Below, piece by piece: positions 21,441 to 31,991 of a stretch of 64,000 nt of DNA. This stretch comes from Hydrangea macrophylla. Lineage: Eukaryota > Streptophyta > Magnoliopsida > Cornales > Hydrangeaceae. The number at the start of each line of letters is the position of its first letter. The stretch's first letter is position 1. Made by a program: the position numbers and the translations under genes. The notes under the pieces are model-generated. The model made no database searches. It was given only the letters and a program-made list of their open reading frames with translations, and was not told the origin of the DNA. Location of the stretch: positions 76,788,634-76,852,633 of the forward strand of contig CM066997.1 in NCBI GenBank assembly GCA_033977485.1, written 5' to 3'.

Positions 21441-21834
21441 TGATATTTTCTTTCAAATAACTATGTTTTGAGGTTTTAACATAGAAAAATTTTCGAAATG
21501 TTATTTTTGTCATTAATGTAATTAACGAAATTCCTGCACAGCTCTCTTTAAAACTGCAAACCACAAACATTTGTTCTTTTCTCATTGGGGTTCCACCCAA
21601 CAAATTACCATCTTGTAAACTCTTTTAAAAGCTATAATAATGTGAGTTGACCCTATTTGACTCGTTTGGTCATCGTGGGTGAATCTTTGATTTTTTTTAT
21701 TTTTCTTTGGAATTCACGTAGGAATCAGTCTTAGCTTCCGCACTCGTTGGTTGGTTCACGTAGGACTTTTCCCCTTCTTTAACCTCTTTCTTTGACTTTT
21801 TGATGCGTCCACATGTAAATTTTGGTGCGCGACA

Positions 21835-22082
21835 TGAATGGTCAAAAAACTCAAACTAGCGACCTCTTAGTTGACCATCAACTGAGCTTACCTACACCCA
21901 CGGGGGGTTGGGAATCACATGATCATTATTACTCCACAAAAAGTTTTCAATTAATTACCACCCAACACGAGCTAGAGAAACGATGGCATATTCGTAAATA
22001 TTTAGAAAAATGCAGGCATTTTTGACAAATTATCATCTAACTAACTTATCGGGAACTTCAAATACCCAACTGTATTTTACTC
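21835..22082. other. Spacer upstream of the PCNA-like gene
   Basis: No gene or recognised transposon. It begins at the presumed outer end of the Tekay-like LTR and runs into the promoter of the gene at 22201. Confidence 0.5.
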
Positions 22083-22098
22083 TTCCCGCGCGCCAAAA
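22083..22098 (+). promoter_or_regulatory. E2F-type site upstream of the PCNA-like gene
   Basis: The sequence TTCCCGCGCGCCAAAA holds two overlapping E2F-like sites on opposite strands: TTCCCGCGC forward and TTTTGGCGC in reverse. It is 103 bp before the ATG and just upstream of a CT-rich stretch (about 22117-22152) that looks like a plant 5' leader. Known plant PCNA promoters are E2F-driven in S phase, so the site fits the clamp assignment of the gene downstream. Binding is inferred. Confidence 0.7.
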
Positions 22099-22200
22099 TT
22101 GACATCATTCCTTCATTCTCTCTCTCTCTCTCTCTAGATTTCTCTCTCTCTGCAAGTGAAAGAGTGAAAGTGCAAGACTGGAAGACAGCAACCGGCGGCC

Positions 22201-25200
22201 ATGATGAGATTCAAGTTACAGAAAGCCAATCAGATGTGGAAAGCAGTGTTACCACTGAAACTGGCAACTCATGAGGAGTCGAGGGAAGCAACATTGGACT
22301 ACTCAACATCTCACTTCTTCATCCAAACAGCTGATATATACCCTTGGGTTATCGTACTTGTACATATCAACATCTCATGCTTTGATTTCTACCTCCTTCG
22401 TGGTGAAGGCTTGACTCCCATCAACCTCGATTCCTTGGTGGCGGCTGTGGACCCACATCATCAACTCCTCAATTCTCATGATGATGATACTCTCTACTTT
22501 ACCATCAGTGACAGTACTGATCAGAACAACATCATCCGTCTCACCCATGTGGACCCCACTGGTTTGTTCCATTCATTTTCCCTATAATTAATTAATTAAT
22601 TGTTCTTCTCACCCCATGAGTTTTCTTAAAGATTGGCTCATGTTTTCTTAAACCATGTTTAGAATGGAATTTTCGTGTTTTTATTATTGAGTACTTTTTT
22701 TTTTTCGTGGGGGTGGGGGGGAACGGAGTGTGAATTTTCATAATTTAAATGGGCTGGAAATGGAAATTGGATTATGGAGAAGTGTGATTAATTTTTATGA
22801 TTTCATTTTGGGGTTATTAGAACAGGGGTTTCAAAAAAGAGGGTCAAATTATATTTAACTCCTCTCTCTGGTTAGTTCAATTATTCCATTTTCCATAATT
22901 GTTCTGACCCATAAATTATATATGTTATGATGTATTGGGTGTGAGTTTTCTTGGAGATTAGGTGGCATTTTCTTGAAGTATGAGATTTTTCTTGTTAATT
23001 TAGAAATAAAATCTGTGTTTATGTTTCTTTAACATTGGAACGATCTATTTTTTTTTTTTTTGGAGGGCAGAATGTGAAATTCCCTAATTTAATTTAGCCA
23101 ATTTGAAGGACTTATGTCGATTACTTGAAGAATCAACAAGAAGAATCTGGAAATGGGAGTTGGATTATGGAAAAGTAATCATTAATTTTTTTTTATTTCA
23201 TTTTGGGGTTGTTTGAAAAGAGGTTACTAAAAGAGGGTCGAATTAGGGTTTCTAGGTTTCAAGATGGCTGAAAAAATATAATGAATACCAATGACTCTTC
23301 TTGTGTGTAATTTTATATGTACGTATACGTATATGTAATTGTTTCATTTATATTTTTGGATTCTGGTGGTGTTTGGAATTGATCTTTGTCAGTTAACTGA
23401 GAGTAGGTTGCTGTTGCTGATACAAATTTTTTTTTTTTTTTGATAGGGGAGATTATTGATATTATTCAAAAATACAGGGGAGGTTTGTGATATTAGGACA
23501 TACGTCAGGGGAGGTTCATGGTATTTATTCTAAGGTTTTAAATATGACATTTTAGTCCCAGTTTGGGATGATTCTCAATTTGATCCCTCGAATAGTTTTT
23601 GCAACAAATTTTTATTTTTAATGACGAAATTATCCGTAACTAAATAGCTAATTGGACTTATTTGCTTTAGTTGTGAAACTTTAAGGACCAAAATGTCGCA
23701 TTTGAAATTTTAAGGCTTAAAGTGCGAAACCACCCAAACTTCAAGGGTGAAAATTGCAATTTACCCATTATTTTGAATAGCTTTATGAGAAATTAACTTT
23801 AAAGAGATTTACCCATATATGATGAAAGTAGAACTAAAGCTTAGTTTGACCCCCATTTTGATGATTCTCCTTTTTTAAAGCACAATTTCATGTTAATTCA
23901 TTTGGTAACTAGTTTATGAGCTTTACAAAAATTGAACTTAGGGTGTTTTTAAGTGGAGCTTTTAAAAGATCTAAAATAGAGCTTTTAAAAGCTCAAGGTT
24001 GTTTTTTGGTTTCATGATGTCTTTTTGAAGATTAGTGTGTCACTTGCAAAAAATTATCAAACAACTTAGTAATAAATTTTATAAGCTCCTTTTCAAAAGC
24101 CACATCGGGGCCAAACTAAGCCTAAATATGGTTCATGGAGATTCTTGATTTCCTTTTGATTCAAAACTGAACTAGTGCATCCGTTACGACACACACTCAC
24201 ACACACACATATATATATTGGGTAAATTACACTTTGCACCCTTGTAGTTTGGCTATAATTTTACTTTGATCCCTGTAGTTTCAATTTAGGTTCAATATAG
24301 TCCGTTCATCAAAAAAAATTTCATTTTTTTGTCAGATTTAGGTTCAATACAAGTGTGTAAAGTGTAATTTCTCTAAGTAAATTTACCATTATGTCTCTAA
24401 TGATAGGTCACGTGTGCATCATGACCTATTTCTATAAAAAATTATAGGAAATTTGCATGAATGGACTACATTGAACCTAAATAGAAACTGGAAGAACTAA
24501 AATGACAAAATTGAAACAGAGACGAAAATGACATCACACCCAAACTACAAGGGTACAAAGTGCAATTTACCCATATATATATACACATATACATAAATAA
24601 CATAGATTCAAAACTGGTAGCATTAATTTCTAGTAACTTATTGGTGCCATTCAACTGATACTTTTTTTCCCTAGACTATGTGAAGAGAATGTGTTGTTCC
24701 ATTGTATATGCCATAAGAAATTTCCATTAAATTTTCTGTGTCTCCACAACATCATTCATGTAATTTTTTTCAAGGAAACTTTATATTTTTAGCCTGATTG
24801 TACACAAAAGAATTTGCATATTTTTTTTCAGGAACTCGCAGTCCAAGACGCTCTTCAATTGACGTCCTTCCCTTTATCCCTAGGAATTATAGGGATACGG
24901 ATATTTTCGCCAGTTTTCAGTATGAAGTGATTGTTGGAATACCATCAGTAGAATTAAGGCGAATTTTGTTGGATCCAGGAATTCACGGAGATTCTGGTAA
25001 TTTCACAAAATGATTTGATGTTTTAGTTTCGTATCACTTGTCGCGATTAATATTACTCCTATCTAGCAAATGAGGTGTTAATCAAGATTGTAAGTTAGGT
25101 TGTTATGTATATACGTATTTTTTATTAGTAACAAAAATCTATAGCATTTCCTATTTTTTCTTAAAAATATAAATATTTCTGCACTTTATAGCACCACAAT

Positions 25201-26812
25201 CATCATAAATCATATTTATGATACTTTCAGTACACACTTATTCATAGAAGGCATTAATGTGCTATGAATATGTAATATGCCCAGAAAAGTTGCAGCTAAT
25301 TCTATGCCTCGTATTCTACTCGTTTCGGGTGACTTAATCTGTCCTAGATTTTCTATGCTAGAACTACGCGTAAAAATGCATCTGATGTCAATCTTTACTG
25401 TCCAATATATATATATATGTGCATCGTTTAATCAACTAAAGCCAGTGCAAACTTGACAAAGAAAAGGGTTGTTCTCCAACTATGACTTCATGAAAATTTT
25501 CTGTTTAATTGTGTATATATGTTTTTTTTGTTTTTCTTTTCTATTTCTTTATGTTATTCAGTCATGCTTAATTGACTCAATAATCTTTGGATCCCAGTTT
25601 CTGTCATTGTGACCGATAAAGAAGTGACGTTCTACACAGATGATGCCCAGATTATCCTTACGGCAGAGGTGTGTTCGACATCACAAAAGTCACTCACCCC
25701 AACATCCTTTGGACTGTATTTGGTTCATGGATTTCGAGAGGGAAAGGAAAACAAGAAAGCATAATTAGTTCCCTACTGTTTTCTTTCATGCTTAAACCCA
25801 ATTGAAAATTAAAATTTCTTGACATATAATTGTACTTATATATGAATAGAGGAAAGGAAATGACCCACAATGTTCAAATTTGTTTAATATATTTCTCTTT
25901 CCTTTTCTAGTTTTTTCATCGTTTTCCTTATTAACAAAATAAAGGAAACTGCTTTCTTTTTTTTTTTTCCCTCACTAAATCCAAGAACCAAACAAAGTCG
26001 TACTCTTTTATTTTGATTATTATTATTATTTTTTTATATATATATTTCAACTATTCTATTCTTTCAACGATTTCACGATCACCGTTCCTGACATGAAATC
26101 ACATTTTGTCACACAGAACGGGGGTTGGTTTAGCTGAACATTCCAATGAATATATGTTTTCTATCCTTTTCAAGCAGAAAGTTAAACACTCTACATGATC
26201 ACTTCTATTTGTACTTGGTTATTCTTCTTTTTTTTTTCACAATTGTGTACATCTTTGATTTGGAATTCTCTTGTGTTCGTAACTTCCATTTCTATATATA
26301 TATATATATATATATTTTTCCCCGAAATACTGTATACACGTATACAACCTTGATAATATCACACGACTTATAAACGTAGCACAAAGCTCCACCTGATCAT
26401 GTTTTCATCTCTTCCTCCTTTCCCAGGCGACATGGGCCACAAATGTAGTCCCACGTCCTATTTATCGCTAAATCTACAACCTTTGCATACGAAAAAAAAA
26501 ATTACAAAAAATTGTACACTTTAGACAAACTTTTTTGGATAGGAAATTAACTTTCATTTCTTCATATTTCTTTCTTCTGTGCAGAATGAAGACTGCGTAA
26601 TTGGAGGTGTTACTGACATCGATGCGATTTCAATGAAACTGAATCTGCATTTCATGGATTCGGTAGTAGAAGCATCGCTATACTCAAACGCTGTGTGGCT
26701 TTTCTATTCCCCAAAGTCACCCAACATGATCAATTGCCCGGTCTGGCCTTTTGCTAACATCAAGTATTACTTTGTTCAGGACCCTTGGGGATGGACAGAA
26801 GAACACAAATGA
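22201..26812 (+). CDS. Diverged PCNA-like DNA sliding clamp, four exons, 274 aa
   Basis: Exons at 22201-22561, 24832-24996, 25598-25668 and 26585-26812 join in frame through gt/ag introns with matching phases (1, 1, 0) and give 274 residues; plant PCNA is about 264. The order of elements follows PCNA: N-terminal MMRFKLQKANQMWKAVL helix, LDYSTSHFFIQTADIYP where PCNA has the 'FSLQAMD' strand, DDDTLYFTISD, a connector, then YEVIVGIPSVELRRIL, VIVTDKEVTFYTDDA, the strand ISMKLNLHFMDS, and near the end NIKYYFVQDP (PCNA: GYIRFYLAP). Identity to canonical PCNA looks low. The connector loop, residues about 121-149, lacks the usual LGIPE-type segment that holds PIP-box partners. It would act as a ring clamp on nuclear DNA, possibly with altered partners. 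Alternatives are a 9-1-1 subunit or a decaying paralogue, but the frame is intact and there is an E2F-type site upstream. Confidence 0.75.
23839..24121. mobile_element. MITE in intron 1 of the PCNA-like gene
   Basis: The ends GCTTAGTTTGACCCC and GGGGCCAAACTAAGC are inverted repeats, and CTAAA flanks both sides (23834-23838 and 24122-24126). About 283 bp, non-coding. The superfamily is not clear. Confidence 0.65.
24219..24573. mobile_element. Fold-back MITE in intron 1 of the PCNA-like gene
   Basis: Long inverted ends, TGGGTAAATTACACTTTGCA and its partner TGCAATTTACCCA with further pairing inward (CCCTTGTAGTTTGG / CCAAACTACAAGGG). It is inserted in a TA-rich stretch that hides the exact target duplication. 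The sequence at 23440-23765 ends in a related TTGCAATTTACCC word and may be a decayed relative. Confidence 0.75.
25712..26000. mobile_element. MITE in intron 3 of the PCNA-like gene
   Basis: The left end TTTGGTTCATGGATTT and the right end AAATCCAAGAACCAAAC pair as inverted repeats about 290 bp apart. Non-coding and AT-rich inside. The target duplication was not resolved. Confidence 0.6.
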
Positions 26813-27508
26813 GACCCCATATTCCATGTTTGGTAGCCATATAGTGTACTTGATGACGTCAATTTTTTTTTTGGGTGGGGGGTTGTACAGAGATGCCTAA
26901 AAATTGATGCTTTCTCTTCATTCAATTCTTTCTATGTGAATTGCTCTGCAAATTCTTTTGTTTGGTGAGAATAAGACATCTTTATGTGACTGAGACAGAG
27001 AAAGATGAAGAAGATTTACAAAGATTTTATTGTTGTGTATGAATGGGATTCAGTATGGCAGCCTATGATATGGAGGTGCAGATTGCAATGCATGTTTATT
27101 TATTTATTTTTTTATCTTGCTTAAGTAATGCGATGGTCCCAATTACTAAAATAGAGCAGAGCAGTTTTCTTGGGGTTGGGTGTACTATATATACCCAAAA
27201 TATAGTTGATCTGGTACTTGCATTTTGGAGATCAATGGCTCCATAATTTTATCTAAATATATATATATAAATATGCATCGGGTATATTGTACTGAGTTAG
27301 CTCTGGGTGGTGGAGATCAAAGGCTTCTATCAACTATATATATTGTAGTGAGGTACTTCCATTTTCCTACTCATCATTACTTTCGTCTTGTTAGAAGTTA
27401 GATTTATTTTTAAGCCTTTTGTAGCACTAGTATTAGCGTAGTTAGAAAACTTAGTTTTTTGTATTTTGAACCACTTTTGGTTATGGCACGCCTGAATAGA
27501 AAAACATA
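26813..27508. other. 3' flank of the PCNA-like gene
   Basis: AT-rich, with no supportable gene. The stretch just after the stop is likely the 3' untranslated region. The last 150 bp may be the end of a decayed LTR, because a primer-site-like word follows at 27509. Confidence 0.45.
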
Positions 27509-27907
27509 GCAAACAATTTTGGCACGCTCTGTGGACCCTTACTGCTAAATGGCTCCGAAGAAAAACACTAAGCTTCCTGGCCAAAACCCGCCAGAAAGCC
27601 ATGAAGAGGGTGAGGAAGAGACCACAGGCCGCCAAGAGTAGGCGGCTATCGATCTTGGCGAAGAGTCTAAGGCTAGCCTAACTGATTCTATAGCCGAGAC
27701 ATTTGAGAACTCCCTAGCCTCATTAATAGCTTCACTGGCTCCATTATCTTCTCATATCACTCAGGTAGCAACTACATTCGAAGAAAACGAGAGAGCCAAT
27801 GATAGCTTTTTCATGCCATTGAAGGGTTGTCATTCCAGGTGCAGTAAATGCTCATGAATAGCCCGCGGTCCCCCAGCCCGAAGGCTAAGGACGAAGGTAG
27901 GCTATCT
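27509..27907 (+). pseudogene. Remnant of a Ty3-type element: primer site and gag start
   Basis: The word TTTGGCACGCTCTGTGGACC resembles the tRNA primer sites of plant Ty3 elements. About 25 bp later an ATG opens a gag-like frame (MAPKKNTKLPGQNPP ... then after a TAG, EESKASLTDSIAETFENS and HITQVATTFEENERAND). The frame is broken and the rest of the element is missing. It sits directly against the methyltransferase fragment that follows. Confidence 0.55.
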
Positions 27908-28364
27908 TCGGCAAAAACAACACTATCAACAACAAAATCCCAGATTTTGTAGCAGCGAGTGAACAGTCGACGAAGAAGAGGAAGCGCAAAGAGGTGGCCA
28001 TCTTCGGCAACTACAGAAACTACTATGGTTATAGCCTATTTAACTAATATGTAATTACTGTTTTTTTTTTTATCATGCAGATCGAATTGATGATGCATAT
28101 TGGAACCTTAGAAAAATTCATGTGCAGATGGGTGCTCGTAAGATGCTTCCAAAGACTTCCAAGACTGAAGAAGCAAAGGGAGTGAATGATTTAGAGCACA
28201 GTCCAACTGAACTGCCAAGTGAAGGGACAGACAAGATTTCGGGGGATTGTGCTTCTTTGCAAGGAAGTGATCTGTGTGACACTGTCTCTTTCCGGAAAGG
28301 AAATTTTGTTCAGAGTTGGCGAGAACCAGAGGATAAGTGTTATGATACAAGGGCGCATATATAT

Positions 28365-28395
28365 ATAGGGAGAGAGAGAGAGAGAGAGAGAGAGG
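28365..28395. repeat. GA microsatellite
   Basis: A short (GA)n run in the split methyltransferase copy, just before the MITE. It makes the two overlapping small frames here meaningless. Confidence 0.9.
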
Positions 28396-28415
28396 AAGGT
28401 AATTTCCATGAGAGC

Positions 28416-29755
28416 TGTTAAAATCATGATAGATTATTAGTCTAGGTTCATGTAGCTTTCGTACTTTTACCTAGCATGATGTCCAGATACATTGTACTAC
28501 ACAAGTTGTACTACTAGTGTAGTACATTCGCTTTCCTTTTTAGCTTCTCCCTTAGCCTATATAATGACTACCTATTGTAATGATATTTACACCATTCAAT
28601 ACAATACTCAATCTTGTATTGTCTCATTCTCTCCTTCTCTCTTATATATTCTAACATGGTATCAAAGCTATAAGCTCCTGGATCTTGGCTACAACTCTAT
28701 CATATTCCGCTGCCACCGGCGGGTGACGATTATGTCACCCGCCGGACCTCGTTCAAATAAATATCAACCAAACAACCCTCACTGATCAACCAACCAAAAA
28801 AAAAAAAAAAAAAGACCCTTGATCACTATCATCATCATTCTACCACAAGTCCAACTCACCCCTGCCACAACACCATCATTTTGCCTCATCATCATCAAAG
28901 TGCCACAAGTCCTTGATCATCCAAAGAATCAACACCATCTGCCCCAATCTGCCCCAATCTGCCGCAAACCCCTTGATCACCAACCCATTCATTCCATCAT
29001 CACCAATCATTACATCATCAACCCAACCCACATACCTCACCAATCATCTCAACCCTCACTAACCGGCCTCTTTATCGAACCTCTCGATTGGCCGGATCTC
29101 TACCTCATCTACCCGGCCTCTCTATCAGACCTCCCGATCGGCCGGATCTCAACCTCACCAACCGGCCTCTCTATCAGACCTCCCGATCGGCCAGATCTCA
29201 ACCCTCACCAACCGGCCTCTCTATCGGACCTCCCGATCGGCCAGATCTCTACCTCATCTACCCGGTCTCTCTATCGGACCTCCCGATCGGCCGGATCTCA
29301 ACTCTCACCAACCAGTCTCTTTATCGGACCTCCCGATCAGCCGGACCTTCGTCTATCATCTCTTGGCCACCACAGAACCTCTAGCCACCACTCTCTCAAG
29401 CATCTTCTACAACGTGACCATCAACCGCACCATCCAGCTACCTCCAAGACGACTTCATGATTCAGTTTTCAAACTTAAGTTGTTTCCATTTTCTACCTTG
29501 AGTTTGAGGGGGGCTGTTAGAATCATGATAGATTATTAGTCTAGGTTCATGTAGCTTTCGTACTTTTACCTAGCATGATGTCCAGATACATTGTACTACA
29601 CAAGTTGTACTACTAGTGTAGTACATTCGCTTTCCTTTTTAGCTTCTCCCTTAGCCTATATAATGACTACCTATTGTAATGATATTTATACCATTCAATA
29701 CAATACTCAATCTTGTATTGTCTCATTCTCTCCCTCTCTCTTATATATTCTAACA
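28416..29755 (+). mobile_element. Complete TRIM-like non-autonomous LTR retroelement, 1340 bp
   Basis: Two 241-bp direct repeats (28416-28656 and 29515-29755) start TGTTA and end CTAACA. The 5-bp target duplication AGAGC lies at 28411-28415 and 29756-29760. A primer site TGGTATCAAAGC, matching initiator tRNA-Met, follows the first LTR directly, and a purine run TTTGAGGGGGG precedes the second. The internal 858 bp code for no retroelement protein; it holds a tandem repeat. The LTRs differ at only a few bases, so the insertion is young. Mobilisation must come from an autonomous Copia-type relative. Confidence 0.93.
29062..29348. repeat. Tandem repeat inside the TRIM element, about six units of 49-51 bp
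   Basis: The unit begins ACCGGCCTCTCTATC and includes GGACCTCCCGATCGGCC, with GATCGGCCGGATC as its most conserved part. Because the unit length is near a multiple of three, it stays open in more than one frame and creates spurious Ser/Pro/Arg-rich ORFs. Confidence 0.85.
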
Positions 29756-30989
29756 AGAGCATTTTTCTCATCCAAGCACACCTCATTGGGTGTGCATGTG
29801 GCATCCACCACTTTTCTAACTTTTATTTATTTTCATTTTGTCCATGAAAAATGGTGGGGCCCATATGCTCACCCATTGAGGTGCTTGGGTGAGCAATGGG
29901 TGAGAAAAATGTTCTCAATTTTCATAAGATCTCTGGTTATGCAAAATCTTTTCAGGATTCTTGCAGTGACTTCAGCTTTTCACGATTAGTTATATAATAG
30001 CAATGTACACTTCTTTGTTTTGGTAATGAAAACGTTTTGTCCTTCCTGAAAATGTATAGTAAGAGAGACCATTTTGTGTCATCGTAAAAACACAGATTAA
30101 AGTTTCTTACTATGCAGTTTGAGCGTAGCAAAATGGATCCATTTGAATTGGGGTGATGGGTCGATTACTTTGCTTGCAAATATTTGGAGGCTTCTTCAAC
30201 CGATATTTGTTATGTCTTGTGTTTTAAGACACTATCATGTTATCATTAAGCCAGGGTTACCATTTTATATAGAGGGGTTGGTAATTAAGCATTATATTGC
30301 TCTTTCGTCGTTTTTTGCAGGGTGACATTCTTATTTTGGAACCCCAACCATGGAATTCATATAACAAAAACCGTCTTGTATCTGACGTATAAAATTGGTT
30401 CATTATGACTCTTTGTTATAAATCACACCATTGTTTGGCATTTTTTGGTAGTTAATTGTAGTTTTGACCTAAATGATCCTGGACTTGCTGCATATTCATT
30501 GATGATATTTAGAGGAGGGTGCAATGGTGACTCTAAGCGAAGTCGTAGAAGTTATACAGTAACTGAGACAATTTTTTACTTCTATCTTGTTGGATCTTGT
30601 AACTTCTATATACTGCTGTTTAGGTAAACAGTTTGAACAATGGCTTTTAACTTATATTAGTTGGAACTAATTTTCTTCTCATTCTGCTGACAGCAAAATT
30701 GAATTATCAGAACAGTAAAATCTTTCCGCAAGATTTTCAGGAAATGCTTCTGGATAAGGTATGTGTTATGTTTGTTGTAATTTAGGCTGTTACAGTTGAA
30801 AATTGACTGAATGGAACCCGCAACATTCTTGTAGCTATTATCACTTTGTTTTCTTATTGAAAATAATCATCTGAGTATAATCTTGGATTGTGGTTGCAGA
30901 TTGGATTTAGATTGGTAGAACATATCACTTTCAAGTCATCGGGTAGCAAATTTGGTTTTGACAGGCTTGTTTTGGCATTTTGGAAATGA

Positions 30990-31912
30990 TTTCTTTTCGG
31001 CTGCATTTTTTATGAAAACTGAAATCCAGCGAACAAATATTTTTAATGACATCAGATGAGGATATGTCTGTGACTATATGTTGTGAAGTATATTCTAGAT
31101 GAATATGGATAACAGGATCTGGGTGAAGCTGATAACATGTTTTCCAGTTTTTTGAAAGATATTGTATGTATTTTCAATTTCTTTTGACTGAAGACTCTTT
31201 TGTCCTTACCAAAGAAGTACATTAGTGTAACAGCAAGAAATATAGTCCCTCAAGGGTTTCCAATTGGGTATTACTATTCTGGCTTCAGTAGAGTTGACTT
31301 GTGTAACAACCTTTGATTATGCATTCTATGTACTTTGTTCATCAATTTATGCTGTGATTGGTTTCTTCTTCTTTGGAAAATTTTATATTTCAAGTTTTTT
31401 GGGTGTCTGACTGTTCTGTTATTGCGGCCAAACCCAAAAAAAAAATCAAAATCTATAATAACATTATAGGAACTTAAAATTGAAAGGAATGGAAGTGATT
31501 AGCTATGATGTTGTGGTACTTGTGGATTGCATTGAAAATTTATAATTTCAGTCAAGTGTGACTCGGAAACTTTTCTTGTCAAATTGAATTCATTGAACGT
31601 TTCAAAATCAGCAATACATCTCTCTCACACGCAAACACATTCCAGTTTCTGGGTGTCGAGATATTGACCAATTTGTTTCTCTTGCACCACAACTGCTGAA
31701 TGGATCCACTAGAAAACTTAAGCAAGACAACGTGGTTCCCTAATTGGGAAAACCGATGTGTTTTTCAGTAGTCTCAAAACTATTTAGTCACAGCTTTTTA
31801 TCCAAACCCAATAGAACAGTTCTTGATTATATGAAGCATCTAGCAGTCCATGCAACGATGTATTGACAAAGTCCGGGCTGATAGATATTAAGAAACAGAA
31901 AGTTTGAGAGTT

Positions 31913-31991
<79 letters not shown>

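Larger units (their letters stand above)
16341..21834 (+). repeat. 3' LTR of a Tekay/Del-like Ty3 element, interrupted by nested solo LTRs
   Basis: Starts TGTAGAAATCC just after the polypurine tract and ends TGCGCGACA at 21834. Its net length, without the 2.8-kb insertion at 16558-19355 and one target copy, is about 2.69 kb, close to the other Tekay-type LTRs in this window (2.55 and 2.17 kb). The part from 19361 to 21834 is non-coding and T-rich. It carries the CCGG palindrome array at 21332-21440. Confidence 0.65.
28410..29916. mobile_element. MITE with likely 9-bp target duplication, split by the TRIM element
   Basis: The left end GAGAGC (28410-28415) continues after the nested element as ATTTTTCTCATCC (29761 on). 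The right end reads GAGAAAAATGTTCTC (to 29916). Together they form the inverted repeat GAGA(G/A)CATTTTTCTCA. The flanks AATTTCCAT (28401-28409) and AATTTTCAT (29917-29925) differ at one base, giving a 9-bp target duplication as in Mutator-like MITEs. The MITE itself is only about 160 bp. Confidence 0.7.
27908..30989 (+). pseudogene. Bin3/MePCE-type RNA methyltransferase gene copy, broken
   Basis: Pieces in order match plant Bin3-domain methyltransferases (the At5g51130 type, related to the 7SK methylphosphate capping enzyme). An N-terminal KKRKRKEVAIFGNYRNYYGY piece is at about 27970-28050. After an acceptor comes RIDDAYWNLRKIHVQ ... VSFRKGNFVQSW (28082-28360). Later exons are SVAKWIHLNWGDG ... 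WRLLQP (30118-30202), DILILEPQPWNSYNKNRLV (30321-30386), NYQNSKIFPQDFQEMLLDK (30694-30758) and IGFRLVEHITFKSSGSKFGF to the stop (30900-30989). The segment that should hold SAM-binding motif I, between the first two pieces, is absent. The donor after WRLLQP reads AT instead of GT, and one exon joint is out of frame. A MITE with a nested retroelement also splits it. The product would be inactive. Confidence 0.8.

Noticed and set aside
26146..26373. 75-codon ORF in intron 3 of the PCNA-like gene
   Set aside because: AT-rich intron with a TA repeat; the exon structure around it is complete without it.
28492..28785. ORFs at the start of both TRIM LTRs
   Set aside because: They are the same LTR sequence read twice, with no coding features.
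28819..29460. 213-codon ORF in the TRIM interior
   Set aside because: It stays open only because the repeat unit length is near a multiple of three, and an equally long frame overlaps it in another phase. No protein family is recognisable.
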